A stretch of DNA of 24,677 bases, taken from NCBI GenBank assembly GCA_900539665.1, contig UQCV01000032.1:1-24677 (forward strand), written 5' to 3'. Shown piece by piece: positions 15,395-23,935 of the stretch. This stretch comes from an uncultured Succinivibrionaceae bacterium. GTDB lineage: Bacteria > Pseudomonadota > Gammaproteobacteria > Enterobacterales > Succinivibrionaceae. The notes below the pieces were generated by a model that was given only the letters and a program-made list of their open reading frames with translations, had not been told where the DNA came from and ran no database searches. A program made the position numbers and the translations under genes. Numbering within the stretch: position 1 is the first letter of the stretch; the number at the start of each line of letters is the position of its first letter.

Positions 15395-16297
15395 ATGATT
15401 TGTTCGTGTGAACAAGACAATGAGAAGTTAGTGCAATATGCTCGGTTAGTTAGTCTTGCCGGGATTGTATCGGTGTGCACGGCTGCAACTTTGATTGTTA
15501 TTAGAATTATTGCCTTATTATTGACTGATTCTTCTGCTATCTTAGCCTCATTAACAGATTCTGTTATGGATATCTGCTCTTCTATTTTCAACTTGATAGC
15601 CATTAAGTATGCCATGATGCCGGCGGACAAAGACCATCATTATGGACATTGGAAAGCTGAAGCTTTATCAGGAATTGGGCAATGCGCCTTTATTAGTGGC
15701 TCAGCATTATTTTTGGTGTTCCATGGCATTATGCGTATCATGCATCCCCAAAAGATCGAAAACATTGATGTCGGGATGGTGGTTACCGTAATAGCCATGA
15801 TCATGACTATTGGCGTAGTGATGTTGCAAACTTACGTGGCCCGTAAGACTAATAGTGTTGCTATTAAAGCCGATAGGTTGCACTACGCTAGTGATATTTT
15901 GTTAAACACTGGCGTCTTGGTTTCATTATTTTTATCTCACTTTGGGGTAATTCAGGCAGATGGCATTTTTGCGGTGTTGCTTGGTTTTTATATCTTCGGT
16001 AGTGCCATTGGTATTTTTAGAGGGGCGATTAGAATTTTATTGGACGCCGAATTGCCTCAGGAGGATATTGCTAAAATAGAAACCACTATCTTGGAAGTTC
16101 CTGGAGTTAGTGGCTTACACGATTTAAGAACGAGACAGTCAGGTCCATGTCAATTTATTCAAGCTCACCTTGAAATAGATAAAGATTTGACCTTAGAACG
16201 GGCTCATGAGGTCGCTGATGCCGCTGAAAATGCAGTGCATGAAATCTTCCCTGAAGCCGATATTACCTTGCACATGGAACCTGTGATGAAACACTAA
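15395..16297 (+). CDS. fieF: Cation-diffusion-facilitator metal efflux protein, FieF-like
   Basis: This inner-membrane antiporter exports divalent metals (iron or zinc in E. coli FieF/YiiP) in exchange for protons. The 300-residue protein has about six membrane helices and a C-terminal cytoplasmic domain. Transport-site residues are Asp55 and Asp59 in SLTDSVMDI and His163 and Asp167 in LHYASD. The second site is ADKDHHYGH, and the cytoplasmic site includes His242 (GLHDLRTRQSG), His258 and His293. The residue after TLHM is Glu, where E. coli has Asp after IIHQ. The N terminus carries CSC (Cys3, Cys5), a possible extra metal ligand. GGAGAG lies just before the ATG. Which metal is exported cannot be read from the sequence. 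Confidence 0.93.
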   Translation: MICSCEQDNEKLVQYARLVSLAGIVSVCTAATLIVIRIIALLLTDSSAILASLTDSVMDICSSIFNLIAIKYAMMPADKDHHYGHWKAEALSGIGQCAFISGSALFLVFHGIMRIMHPQKIENIDVGMVVTVIAMIMTIGVVMLQTYVARKTNSVAIKADRLHYASDILLNTGVLVSLFLSHFGVIQADGIFAVLLGFYIFGSAIGIFRGAIRILLDAELPQEDIAKIETTILEVPGVSGLHDLRTRQSGPCQFIQAHLEIDKDLTLERAHEVADAAENAVHEIFPEADITLHMEPVMKH

Positions 16298-16389
16298 GGT
16301 AAAGTGTAGGCTACCATGATGATTAAAGGTGGCTCAATGGCTGACCATTTTATAACCTTTACAGCTAAGTAAAACGGAATAACGAAAGC

Positions 16390-17187
16390 ATGGCTCAAAT
16401 ACAAGCACAAGAAGAAATAGTACAGACCGTATGGAATAATATTCGAGCAGAAGCTCGAGAAATGATGACGCAAGAGCCAATGCTCGGGAGCTTTTTTTTA
16501 CAATCCATTTTAAATCAGCAGACTTTTGCCGCTGCCTTGGGTTTTCAGTTGGCTAATCGTTTAGCTTCAGCGGTAATGCCAGCTGTGGTGTTAAGAGAGC
16601 TAATTAATGAAGTCTACAATAAAGATCCTAATGTAATCACGGCAGCAGCGCTCGACTTAAGAGCTGTCGTTGATAGAGATCCTGCAGTGGTTTATTATTC
16701 GTCTCCTCTTTTGTATCTTAAGGGTTTTTTAGCTATTCAATCTTATAGAGTTGCTCATTATCTTTGGATTGAAGGGCGACACGAAATAGCCTACTTCATG
16801 CAAAACCTAATCTCTATAACCTTTGGGGTTGATATCCACCCGGCTGCGAAAATCGGCCATGGGGTGATGTTTGACCACGCTACAGGTATTGTCATTGGGG
16901 AAACGGCAGTAGTTGGTGATAATGTTTCATTTTTGCATAATGTAACATTAGGTGGGACTGGGCACGAACAGGGCGACCGTCATCCAAAAGTACGTAGTGG
17001 GGTGATGATTGGTGCTGGGGCTAGTGTGCTAGGTAACATTGAAATAGGGGAAGGGGCCAAAATTGGGGCTGGTAGTGTAGTATTGCATCCAGTTAAGCCT
17101 CATACCTCGGTAGCTGGGGTCCCAGCGAAGGAAATCGGAATATGTCGTAGTGCGATGCCTTCTTTGGAAATGGACCAAGATTTGTAG
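16390..17187 (+). CDS. cysE: Serine O-acetyltransferase
   Basis: CysE transfers acetyl from acetyl-CoA to L-serine, making O-acetylserine for cysteine synthesis. The 265-residue protein has an N-terminal helical domain (about 1-140) and a left-handed beta-helix of hexapeptide repeats (IHPAAKIGHGV to IGAGSVVLHPV). The catalytic Asp148 (VDIHP) and His163 (FDHATG) and the substrate-binding His198 (DRHPK) align with E. coli Asp143, His158 and His193, a constant offset of five. The C-terminal tail that mediates cysteine feedback and binding to CysK is short and ends in MDQDL; it lacks the usual terminal Ile that CysK binds. The ribosome-binding site is weak. Confidence 0.95.
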   Translation: MAQIQAQEEIVQTVWNNIRAEAREMMTQEPMLGSFFLQSILNQQTFAAALGFQLANRLASAVMPAVVLRELINEVYNKDPNVITAAALDLRAVVDRDPAVVYYSSPLLYLKGFLAIQSYRVAHYLWIEGRHEIAYFMQNLISITFGVDIHPAAKIGHGVMFDHATGIVIGETAVVGDNVSFLHNVTLGGTGHEQGDRHPKVRSGVMIGAGASVLGNIEIGEGAKIGAGSVVLHPVKPHTSVAGVPAKEIGICRSAMPSLEMDQDL

Positions 17188-17231
17188 TAAGGCGTCCATA
17201 AATTTAAAAATTAAATTCGGAAAACTAGTAA

Positions 17232-18563
17232 ATGAAATCCATTGGTGGGTGTTTGTTACTTCTAGCTTGGTTGTTTGTAGTTTTTAATGCATACGTTCCA
17301 GGTGTTTTTCGGCATGTTTCGGCTTTGTTGTTGTGGCTGGCAGCCTGTATTCTTTTTTTTCAAGCTAATAAGGCATCACAGAAGCAAATTACTATTCTGT
17401 CGGTGGTGACATTAGCTCTTATTGGCTTGGTATATGGCCTAGGTGGAACAGTTGAGTGGGCTCGGTTTTTTGAGATCAACGAAACCATGTGTGCCATGTT
17501 TGCGGCGGGTAGCTTTTTAAGTTTAATAACGCATAAAGCCGAGCATAGGCAAAATTTAACCGGGGCAAAGGGGATTTTTAGTACCTATTGCGCGGCCAAT
17601 ATTTTAGGTGGAGTTATAAATTTAGCCTCTATTTATGTTATTGGCGATCGCTTGAGCCAAAAGGGGAAGCTTAGCCAAGAACAGGTGGAGTTGATTAGTC
17701 GTGGCTTTTGCGCCGCTGCCTATTGGTCCCCATTTTTTGTTGGTTGCGCCGTTGCTTTATCCTTATCTCATGGCATGGAATTAAGCGTAACAATTCCATG
17801 TGGGATTTTATTATCTCTTATCACCATGTTGGTTTCTTATGGGGAAATTCGGGCCTCATATCGTAAAAAAAGTTTTGAGGCTGCTAAAACAGGGAATATT
17901 GGACCTTCAATGGCTGATTTTGAAGGGTATTCTCTTAGTTTTAAAGAACTAAGATTGCCGTTGGCTCTTGTTTTAGGAGTGTTGCTCTTTCACTTGTTAG
18001 ATCCAAGCCGTAGCATTTTGATTGTCATTTCGATTGTGGTACCAACAGTTGTTTTTATCGCAATGGAAAAGCAAAATTTTCGAACCAAAATCCATGACCA
18101 GATCCATGATAATTTCCCTTCAATGGGTGGGCAAATTGCTCTTTATCTAGTGGCGGGGGCTATGTCGACGGCTATTTTAGCGTTGCTTAAAGTAAAACAT
18201 ATCGACTTTTTAACGGGGCTTATTTCGTCGTTTGGTCCGCTAGAAGCGTTTGGAGTCCTGATTTTAATTGTCGCGATTTCATATTGCGGGCTCCACCCTA
18301 TTATCACGATTTACTCCCTTATCCCTTTGTTGTTAAATTTTAATCCTGATCCAACATTAGTAGGTTTATTGATCGTAGTAGGCTGGGGACTAGGTATTAC
18401 AGTTTCGCCTCTAAGTGCGGCCAACTTGTCTTTTTTAGGACGCTACCATACTTCGGGCAAAATGATTCTTAAAATGAACAAATTATTTGTTTTAAAGATC
18501 TTGTTGGCGTGTTTGGGGATTTTTTGGCTTGAGACTTGGCTTAAGTCTTGGTTAAATTTTTAA
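17232..18563 (+). CDS. Polytopic membrane protein, possible ion/organic-anion transporter
   Basis: The 443-residue product has about 11-12 hydrophobic segments and no soluble domain. The C-terminal half contains SYCGLHPIITIYSLIPLL and GWGLGITVSPLSAANL, small-residue-rich re-entrant-loop-like motifs that recall ion-transporter-superfamily (DctM, ArsB, CitMHS) proteins. The N-terminal half has TYCAANILGGVINLASIY and AAAYWSPFFVG, possibly the matching repeat. I do not recognise a specific family or substrate. It starts 44 bases after cysE with only a weak ribosome-binding site, so it is probably read on the cysE transcript; a link to sulfur or amino-acid transport is a guess from position only. 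Confidence 0.6.
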   Translation: MKSIGGCLLLLAWLFVVFNAYVPGVFRHVSALLLWLAACILFFQANKASQKQITILSVVTLALIGLVYGLGGTVEWARFFEINETMCAMFAAGSFLSLITHKAEHRQNLTGAKGIFSTYCAANILGGVINLASIYVIGDRLSQKGKLSQEQVELISRGFCAAAYWSPFFVGCAVALSLSHGMELSVTIPCGILLSLITMLVSYGEIRASYRKKSFEAAKTGNIGPSMADFEGYSLSFKELRLPLALVLGVLLFHLLDPSRSILIVISIVVPTVVFIAMEKQNFRTKIHDQIHDNFPSMGGQIALYLVAGAMSTAILALLKVKHIDFLTGLISSFGPLEAFGVLILIVAISYCGLHPIITIYSLIPLLLNFNPDPTLVGLLIVVGWGLGITVSPLSAANLSFLGRYHTSGKMILKMNKLFVLKILLACLGIFWLETWLKSWLNF

Positions 18564-18614
18564 TTCCTTAACGAGTTTTATATTGGGCTCAGGGGCAAGA
18601 GTATGGTATCCAAA

Positions 18615-18672
18615 GTTCAGGTTTTAACTGAACTCGGCAAGAAGTCCCCCACCTCTATAGGTGGGGGAGGAT
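18615..18672 (+). repeat. Orphan nested hairpin with the 37-bp repeat, IS200/IS605 right-end-like (copy 1)
   Basis: Bases 18621-18657 are identical to 24537-24573. A 9-bp perfect GC-rich stem CCCCCACCT/AGGTGGGGG (18646-18654 with 18659-18667) has a four-base loop and no T run. A smaller hairpin GTTCAG/CTGAAC (18615-18633) precedes it. The order of GGC-AAGAAGT, GC-rich stem, AGGATGTCAC fits the right ends of IS200/IS605 TnpB elements, many of which end in TCAC or TCAA. There is no tnpA or tnpB here. The element ends against the zapB stop codon. Confidence 0.5.
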
Positions 18673-18678
18673 GTCACA

Positions 18679-18921
18679 TTAGTTTTGGTTTTCCATCTTG
18701 TCAAGAATGCCACGCAATCTGCTTTGCCAATTTTTTTGGTTTTCTTGTAATAGGTTATTGCGGTCTTTAAGTAAGCTATTTTCTGTTTGTAGTTTGCGGA
18801 CTTCGCGTTCTAACTCAAAGCTATGTTGAGCTATATCTGCTTGATTAGACTGTTTGGCTAGAGCCTTTTGAGCTAAAGATTCAAGTTCATCAAAGATCTT
18901 ATTTAATTCTTGGGCTTCCAT
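18679..18921 (-). CDS. zapB: Cell division protein ZapB
   Basis: ZapB is a small cytoplasmic coiled-coil protein that bundles at midcell with ZapA and FtsZ and helps position the division ring and the terminus region. The 80-residue product is almost entirely heptad-like coiled coil, and its C-terminal half (ENSLLKDRNNLLQENQKNWQSRLRGILDKME) matches E. coli ZapB, including the N-x-W-Q-x-R-L segment. AGGAA lies 7 bases before the ATG. It stands alone between the orphan repeat and the ftsN terminator. In E. coli zapB is near glpF and rraA, so the position by ftsN differs, although the function fits. Confidence 0.9.
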   Translation of the reverse strand: MEAQELNKIFDELESLAQKALAKQSNQADIAQHSFELEREVRKLQTENSLLKDRNNLLQENQKNWQSRLRGILDKMENQN

Positions 18922-19058
18922 ATATCGTTCCTAGGGCATTTCTGAGCTGAGGCTTAGGCTTGGGTTTGATTAGCCTTATAGCATCTTATGGTAGCACTAT
19001 TACAACTAGCTTGGAGGAATTGAGGTCTAATATTGCTAAATATTATGAAGTTGTTAAA
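18922..19058. promoter_or_regulatory. Upstream region of zapB
   Basis: This 137-base spacer lies between zapB and the ftsN terminator and must contain the zapB promoter on the minus strand. I see no clean -35/-10 pair and no operator. Confidence 0.25.
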
Positions 19059-19085
19059 AAAGCCACCTGTAAAAAAGGTGGCTTT
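19059..19085 (-). terminator. Rho-independent terminator of ftsN
   Basis: AAAGCCACCT (19059-19068) pairs with AGGTGGCTTT (19076-19085), a perfect 10-bp stem with a seven-base loop. It starts 3 bases after the ftsN stop, and on the minus strand it is followed by a T run (complement of 19056-19060). Confidence 0.9.
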
Positions 19086-19088
19086 AGG

Positions 19089-19877
19089 TTAATTAACCGC
19101 GGAGCAATTTCGGGCTAAGTTGGCGGAGATGATTTCGCCTCGAGACTTTACCGCCTCTTCTAGACTATTGTATGGTCCGATATTAAGGGAGTAAACGTAC
19201 CCACCGCCCATTTGTTTTAAAACCACAGTTGATTGCTTACCGATAAAAGCAAGTTTAGCTTTTTGGCTTTCTGCTTCTCTAGCTGTTCTAAAGTTATCCG
19301 TACCACATTGAATATAGAATTTGCCTTTGTTTTTTTGTCGCTCAGCAAATTGAATAGTCTGTGGGTTAGAACCGCCTGAAGCGAGGTTGTTATTTCGGGC
19401 CATTTGTTGTTGCCGTTTCTTCTCAGCTGCCAAACGTTTTTTCTCGAGGGCTTGCTGTCTAAGTTCGGCTTCATGTCTTGCTTTGGCTTCTAAGGCTTCT
19501 TGTTTTTCTCGGCGTTTTCTTGCTAGTTCTTTGCGGTATGCCGCTTCTTTTTGGGCTGATTCAGCTTCGTAGTTACGGGTGATCTTAACTCCAGAACCGG
19601 TGTCTAATTCCTTATTTTCCAAGATTTCGGTGTAATCATAAGTCTGAATGTCAGCCGCCTTTTTGCGATTAGAGGTAGTTTGTTCAGTCTTAGCTTTAAC
19701 AGGTGTAACTTGGGTTTTAGGTAGAGAACGCAAAGCAACCAAGGCAGCGATAATGCCACCAATGATCAAGAAGATCACCAAGAACCCAACGGTTTTACCG
19801 GCGGGTGTGCTCATTAAGCCTCCGCTTTTTTTGTTTTTAGCGGAGGACGTTCTTTTAGTGGTGGCTTTAACGGGCAT
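19089..19877 (-). CDS. ftsN: Cell division protein FtsN
   Basis: FtsN is a bitopic inner-membrane protein that triggers septal cell-wall synthesis through FtsA and FtsQLB/FtsWI, and binds denuded septal glycan with its SPOR domain. The 262-residue protein has a basic cytoplasmic tail (1-27), a membrane helix (about 29-48), a long charged Lys/Glu/Ala-rich helical linker (about 90-165) and a C-terminal SPOR domain (about 185-258, starting FYIQCG). Cys191 and Cys258 match the disulfide pair of E. coli FtsN. It starts 3 bases after argS, consistent with cotranscription, and its ribosome-binding site is weak. It is shorter than E. coli FtsN (319), mostly in the linker. Confidence 0.93.
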   Translation of the reverse strand: MPVKATTKRTSSAKNKKSGGLMSTPAGKTVGFLVIFLIIGGIIAALVALRSLPKTQVTPVKAKTEQTTSNRKKAADIQTYDYTEILENKELDTGSGVKITRNYEAESAQKEAAYRKELARKRREKQEALEAKARHEAELRQQALEKKRLAAEKKRQQQMARNNNLASGGSNPQTIQFAERQKNKGKFYIQCGTDNFRTAREAESQKAKLAFIGKQSTVVLKQMGGGYVYSLNIGPYNSLEEAVKSRGEIISANLARNCSAVN

Positions 19878-19880
19878 GTG

Positions 19881-21617
19881 TTACATACGATCCATTACTT
19901 TAATGCCTAATAAATCAAGACCAGTGCTTAAAATACCAGCAGTGGTCTTACACAAAGACAAACGGCTGCTACGTACTTCTGGCGCCACGTCTTCTTTGTT
20001 TACTGGGCAAGCTTCATAGAAGCGCATAAATAAACCAGCCAACTGATAGAGGTAAGCACATAACAGATGTGGCATGGTCTTTTCAGCTACTTGATTTACA
20101 GTTTCATTAAATTTAAGCATGTGCTGAGCTAAATCTTTTTCAGCTTCTTCAGTTAAAGTAATAGCGCCAGGAGTTACAGTTGCTTTACGGAAAATAGCTT
20201 GGATACGGCTGTAAGCATATTGGAGATATGGAGCCGTGTTGCCTTCGAAAGTAAGCATATTGTCCCAATCGAAGATATAGTCAGTTGTTCTGTTCTTTGA
20301 CAAGTCAGCATATTTAACCGCGCCCATGGCTACAGCGTTGATTACTTGTTCACGTTCGGCTGGAGAAAGATCACTGCTCTTGTCTTCCATTAACACGCGA
20401 GCACGGCTTAGAGCTTCAGTTAAGAGATCTTTAAGCTTAACGGTACCACCACTTCTGGTCTTAAATGGGCGGCCGTCTTTACCGAGCATCATACCAAAAG
20501 ATGCGTGTTCAAGAGAAACACCTTCAGGTACATAACCTGCTAAGCGAGCAATTTCCCAAGCCATGAGTAAGTGTTCGTGCTGTCTAGAATCGGCAAAGCA
20601 GATGATACGACGAGCATTAAACTTTTCACAACGGTACTTAGTACATGCTATGTCGGTGGTAGTGTAGAGGAAGCCACCATCGCTCTTTTGAACGATTACG
20701 CCACGCGGGTTGTTTTCTTTATCTTTAAATGAATCGAGGTATACAACCATTGCACCTTGGTCTTTTACAGCCAAGCCTTTTTGCACTAGGTCTTCTACTA
20801 GTGGTTTAAGCATTGGGTTGTAAAGACTTTCACCCATTACGTCTTTATCGGTAAGGGTGATGTTTAAACGACGGTAAATATCTTCGTTTTGTTCCATGGT
20901 GATTTTTACAAGCTTTTGCCACATAGCATGACAATATTCATCACCACTTTGAAGCTTAACTACATAGCCACGGGCTTTAACGGCGAATTCTTCGTCGCTG
21001 TCATAGCATACCTTAGCTTCGCGATAGAATGATTCTAGATCGCTCAGTTCCATAGCATCAGCTTTTTCATTTTCTTTCTTTTCGAGATAAGCGATAAGCA
21101 TCCCGAACTGGGTGCCCCAGTCACCGATATGGTTAGCTCTGATAACCTTGTTACCTAAAAATTCGAGTACACGTACAACTGCGTCACCGATTACGGTTGA
21201 ACGAATGTGGTGTACAGCCATTTCTTTGGCTACGTTAGGAGATGAGTAATCAACAACTGTAGTTACTGGAGGAACTGCACTCTTAACGCCAAATTTTGGA
21301 TCGGTAGAGATGGCGTTAATAGCTTCTGCTAAGAAGTCAGAGTTAGCGTAAAAATTAATAAAACCAGGACCGGCAATTTCCACCTTAGCAATGCGATTAT
21401 CAGTTGGAATTTTAGCTACAATGAGAGCGGCAATTTCGGCAGGCTTCTTCTGCATTGGCTTACTTAAGAGCATAGCCAGGTTGGTTGCGAAATCACCATG
21501 GCTCTTATCCTTGGTGTTTTCAACCATGATGCGTATTTTGGCATCAGCTGGAAGCAGACCCTGTTCCGCGAAGTCATTGACGATGGAAGCAAGTTTTTCC
21601 TGGATATAATTTTTCAT
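19881..21617 (-). CDS. argS: Arginyl-tRNA synthetase
   Basis: ArgRS charges tRNA-Arg with arginine in the cytoplasm and is a class I synthetase. The 578-residue protein is of E. coli length, with the N-terminal Add-1 domain (about 1-110, with KDKSHGDFATNLA), the Rossmann core (SSPNVAKEM, IGDWGTQFGMLIAYLEK), the degenerate KMSK region (MMLGKDGRPFKTRSGGTVKL) and the C-terminal anticodon domain ending GIKVMDRM. The class I HxGH-type signature reads AVHH (134-137) where E. coli has HVGH; I checked this at the nucleotide level and the frame is intact. The start has only a weak AAAG. ftsN follows after 3 bases. Confidence 0.97.
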   Translation of the reverse strand: MKNYIQEKLASIVNDFAEQGLLPADAKIRIMVENTKDKSHGDFATNLAMLLSKPMQKKPAEIAALIVAKIPTDNRIAKVEIAGPGFINFYANSDFLAEAINAISTDPKFGVKSAVPPVTTVVDYSSPNVAKEMAVHHIRSTVIGDAVVRVLEFLGNKVIRANHIGDWGTQFGMLIAYLEKKENEKADAMELSDLESFYREAKVCYDSDEEFAVKARGYVVKLQSGDEYCHAMWQKLVKITMEQNEDIYRRLNITLTDKDVMGESLYNPMLKPLVEDLVQKGLAVKDQGAMVVYLDSFKDKENNPRGVIVQKSDGGFLYTTTDIACTKYRCEKFNARRIICFADSRQHEHLLMAWEIARLAGYVPEGVSLEHASFGMMLGKDGRPFKTRSGGTVKLKDLLTEALSRARVLMEDKSSDLSPAEREQVINAVAMGAVKYADLSKNRTTDYIFDWDNMLTFEGNTAPYLQYAYSRIQAIFRKATVTPGAITLTEEAEKDLAQHMLKFNETVNQVAEKTMPHLLCAYLYQLAGLFMRFYEACPVNKEDVAPEVRSSRLSLCKTTAGILSTGLDLLGIKVMDRM

Positions 21618-21712
21618 GTCTTTAGGCTCTGATTTGTTTGTTATCTAAAAATAATGTGTAATTTTACTTCTTTAAGGTAAATTTTTCTAGATTAAAGAAG
21701 AATCACATAAAG
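21618..21712 (-). promoter_or_regulatory. Spacer between priA and argS
   Basis: This 95-base gap can form a 9-bp stem CTTCTTTAA (21667-21675) / TTAAAGAAG (21692-21700) with a 16-base loop and no T run on the minus strand. It is a poor terminator for priA; promoter elements for argS are likely but unclear. Confidence 0.25.
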
Positions 21713-23935
21713 TTAAAAACAGTTTGTCGGGTCGATTTCGATAACTAAGTGATTATCGTATTTACGATTAATTTCTTCTGCTTTAGCGGTGAGTAGATTT
21801 AAAAAGCGCCCTAAAATCATGCGATTAGGGGCAATTATAATTAAGAACATGTGGTAGCGATTTATTCGTTTATCGATAAAAGGCTTAAGTGGGTGCGAAT
21901 ACTGAACTTCAGGAAAGTCAGATATTAGCTTTTGGTCGATAACGAGATAGACCTCGTTTAAAAAACTAGCAACTTTGGTGGCTTGAGGTGAATCCGCTTT
22001 GATAGCAGCCATGGCCTTAAAAGGAGGAAGCTCACAGTAAGCCCGTTCTTTAAGACAATCTTTCGCAAAACCATCGTAACCAAAATTTAGTAGTTGTTGT
22101 AAAAATTTATGCTGTGGTTGGTAGGTTTGGAGTAGTACTCGTCCTTTTTTAGCCCCTCTACCAGCACGACCTGAAACTTGGGTGATGAGTTGAGCTGCAT
22201 ATTCAGTAGCTCGAAAATCGTTGGAATTTAAAAAACTATCGATGTCTAAAATACCCACTAAGGTTACATCAGGGAAATGATGGCCTTTGGCTAAAATTTG
22301 CGTTCCAACTAAGATTTGATACTTATGCACTAACACATCAGCTAAGATTTTATTGATGGAGCCCTTTTGGGTAGTCGTATCACGATCAATGCGGATAATA
22401 CCAGTGGTTGGAAACACTTGGCTTAAATATTCGCATATTTTTTCAGTTCCTGTACCGGTCGCAACTAGCCTTGAAGAGCCACAAGCAGGACAGTATCTAG
22501 GGATAGGGTAGATTGTTTCACAGTGATGGCATTTTAGTACATTACTTGAAGCATGAAGAAATAAATTCGACGAGCAATGCTCACAAGTAAGCACGTGTCC
22601 ACAATCGTGGCAAATCATTTTAGGGGCGTAGCCTCTACGGTTTAACAAAAACAGGACTTGATTACCGGCTTTTAATTCCGTAGCTGTGGCCGTAAGCAAT
22701 TCTTGTGACAGGCCTGCGTTTACGGTGGCATGGCGCATATCAATAAGGTTTATTTCTGGCACTTGGGCATCGGCTGCCCGCTGTGTGAGTTTTAATTCGA
22801 TATATTTACCATGTATAGCGTTATTTAAGCTTTCGATAGAAGGTGTGGCCGTCCCTAAAACGACTGGAATGTTAAGTGCCCGCGCTCGCATGATAGCGAG
22901 ATCGCGACAGTGGTATAAAAAGCCATCTCCTTGGCGATAGGAGGAATCGTGTTCTTCATCGATAACGATGATACCAAGGTTAGGTATTTCGGCAAATATT
23001 GCACTGCGTGTACCAATGAGAATCGCAGCCTCATTGTTTTTTATCCGCAAAAATGCTTCCAAGCGTTCTGTATTATTCATCGCAGAATGGATACTAACGA
23101 CAGGTACGTTAAACCGATTGTAAAAACGATTAAACGTTTGCGGAGTTAGATTGATTTCCGGCACTAAAATTAAGGCTTGTTGTTTCTTTTTTAGACAATG
23201 GTGAATTAACTGAAGGTAGACTTCAGTTTTCCCGGAACCGGTAACTCCATTGATTAGAAATACCCCAAAACCTTTATGTTTAGTGATGGTGTCAAACGCC
23301 ACTTGCTGTTCTTGGTTTAATGTAAGTTCATTGCTGACAGTAATCGGGTTTTGATCCCATGGAGTTCTATTTCGTACATCTATGGTTTTTATTAGTGCGC
23401 GCGCTAAAAGTTTATTGATAGTAGTACGGGCAATACCGCGGTCTCTTAGGACTGAAGAGGCGGTAGGGCCATTAGCGATAATTTCGAGAGCTTTTAGGCA
23501 GGCGGGAGATCTTTTTAAAATAGTTTTAGCTTCAGGGTTTTGAGTTGAACAAAAACCTTCAATTTCTTTAAGTTCGGCCGCTTCTCCTTTGCGTAAAGCC
23601 GGCGGAACAGCGCTTAACACTACCTCTCCTATAGGGTAGTGATAGTAATCTGAAGCCCAAGAAAGTAGTTTTAACATGTGAGGTGAGAATAATGGCACCT
23701 CATCAACAAGTTTGATAATGGGTTTGATCTTAGCAGGAGTATGGTATGTAGGTGTTGTGGAAGTTGATACAACCACGCCGATGACCTTTTTGGGGCCAAA
23801 AGGAACGAGCACTCTAAAGCCTGATAAATCCGTATAGGCTAGTGTTGATGCGGGCTTATCATCCATAAGAGTCGGATTATACGCATACTCAAAAGATTTG
23901 CGGAGTGGTATATTAAGAACAACTTGCAGATACAT
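21713..23935 (-). CDS. priA: Primosomal protein N', replication-restart helicase PriA
   Basis: PriA recognises abandoned replication forks, unwinds the lagging-strand arm 3'-5', and loads PriB, DnaT and DnaB. The 740-residue protein has the 3'-DNA-binding domain (about 1-105), a winged-helix region (about 140-190), and an SF2 helicase core with Walker A GVTGSGKT (230-237), DEEH (326-329), GTATPSIESL, and motif VI VSGRAGRGAKKG. Four zinc-binding pairs are intact: Cys442/445, 451/454, 469/472 and 482/485. It ends in a C-terminal domain with IDPTNCF. The ribosome-binding site is weak. The gene is divergent from rpmE as in E. coli. Confidence 0.97.
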   Translation of the reverse strand: MYLQVVLNIPLRKSFEYAYNPTLMDDKPASTLAYTDLSGFRVLVPFGPKKVIGVVVSTSTTPTYHTPAKIKPIIKLVDEVPLFSPHMLKLLSWASDYYHYPIGEVVLSAVPPALRKGEAAELKEIEGFCSTQNPEAKTILKRSPACLKALEIIANGPTASSVLRDRGIARTTINKLLARALIKTIDVRNRTPWDQNPITVSNELTLNQEQQVAFDTITKHKGFGVFLINGVTGSGKTEVYLQLIHHCLKKKQQALILVPEINLTPQTFNRFYNRFNVPVVSIHSAMNNTERLEAFLRIKNNEAAILIGTRSAIFAEIPNLGIIVIDEEHDSSYRQGDGFLYHCRDLAIMRARALNIPVVLGTATPSIESLNNAIHGKYIELKLTQRAADAQVPEINLIDMRHATVNAGLSQELLTATATELKAGNQVLFLLNRRGYAPKMICHDCGHVLTCEHCSSNLFLHASSNVLKCHHCETIYPIPRYCPACGSSRLVATGTGTEKICEYLSQVFPTTGIIRIDRDTTTQKGSINKILADVLVHKYQILVGTQILAKGHHFPDVTLVGILDIDSFLNSNDFRATEYAAQLITQVSGRAGRGAKKGRVLLQTYQPQHKFLQQLLNFGYDGFAKDCLKERAYCELPPFKAMAAIKADSPQATKVASFLNEVYLVIDQKLISDFPEVQYSHPLKPFIDKRINRYHMFLIIIAPNRMILGRFLNLLTAKAEEINRKYDNHLVIEIDPTNCF

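Noticed and set aside
18646..18667. GC-rich hairpin read as a terminator for the transporter-like gene
   Set aside because: No T run follows on either strand and the sequence is part of a repeated element, so a mobile-element end fits better; some termination activity cannot be excluded.
19648..20019. 123-residue plus-strand ORF spanning ftsN and argS
   Set aside because: Its hydrophobic stretch is only the complement of the ftsN membrane-helix codons; both real genes are clear on the minus strand.
22686..23149. Two overlapping plus-strand ORFs inside priA
   Set aside because: Shadows of the conserved helicase core of priA.
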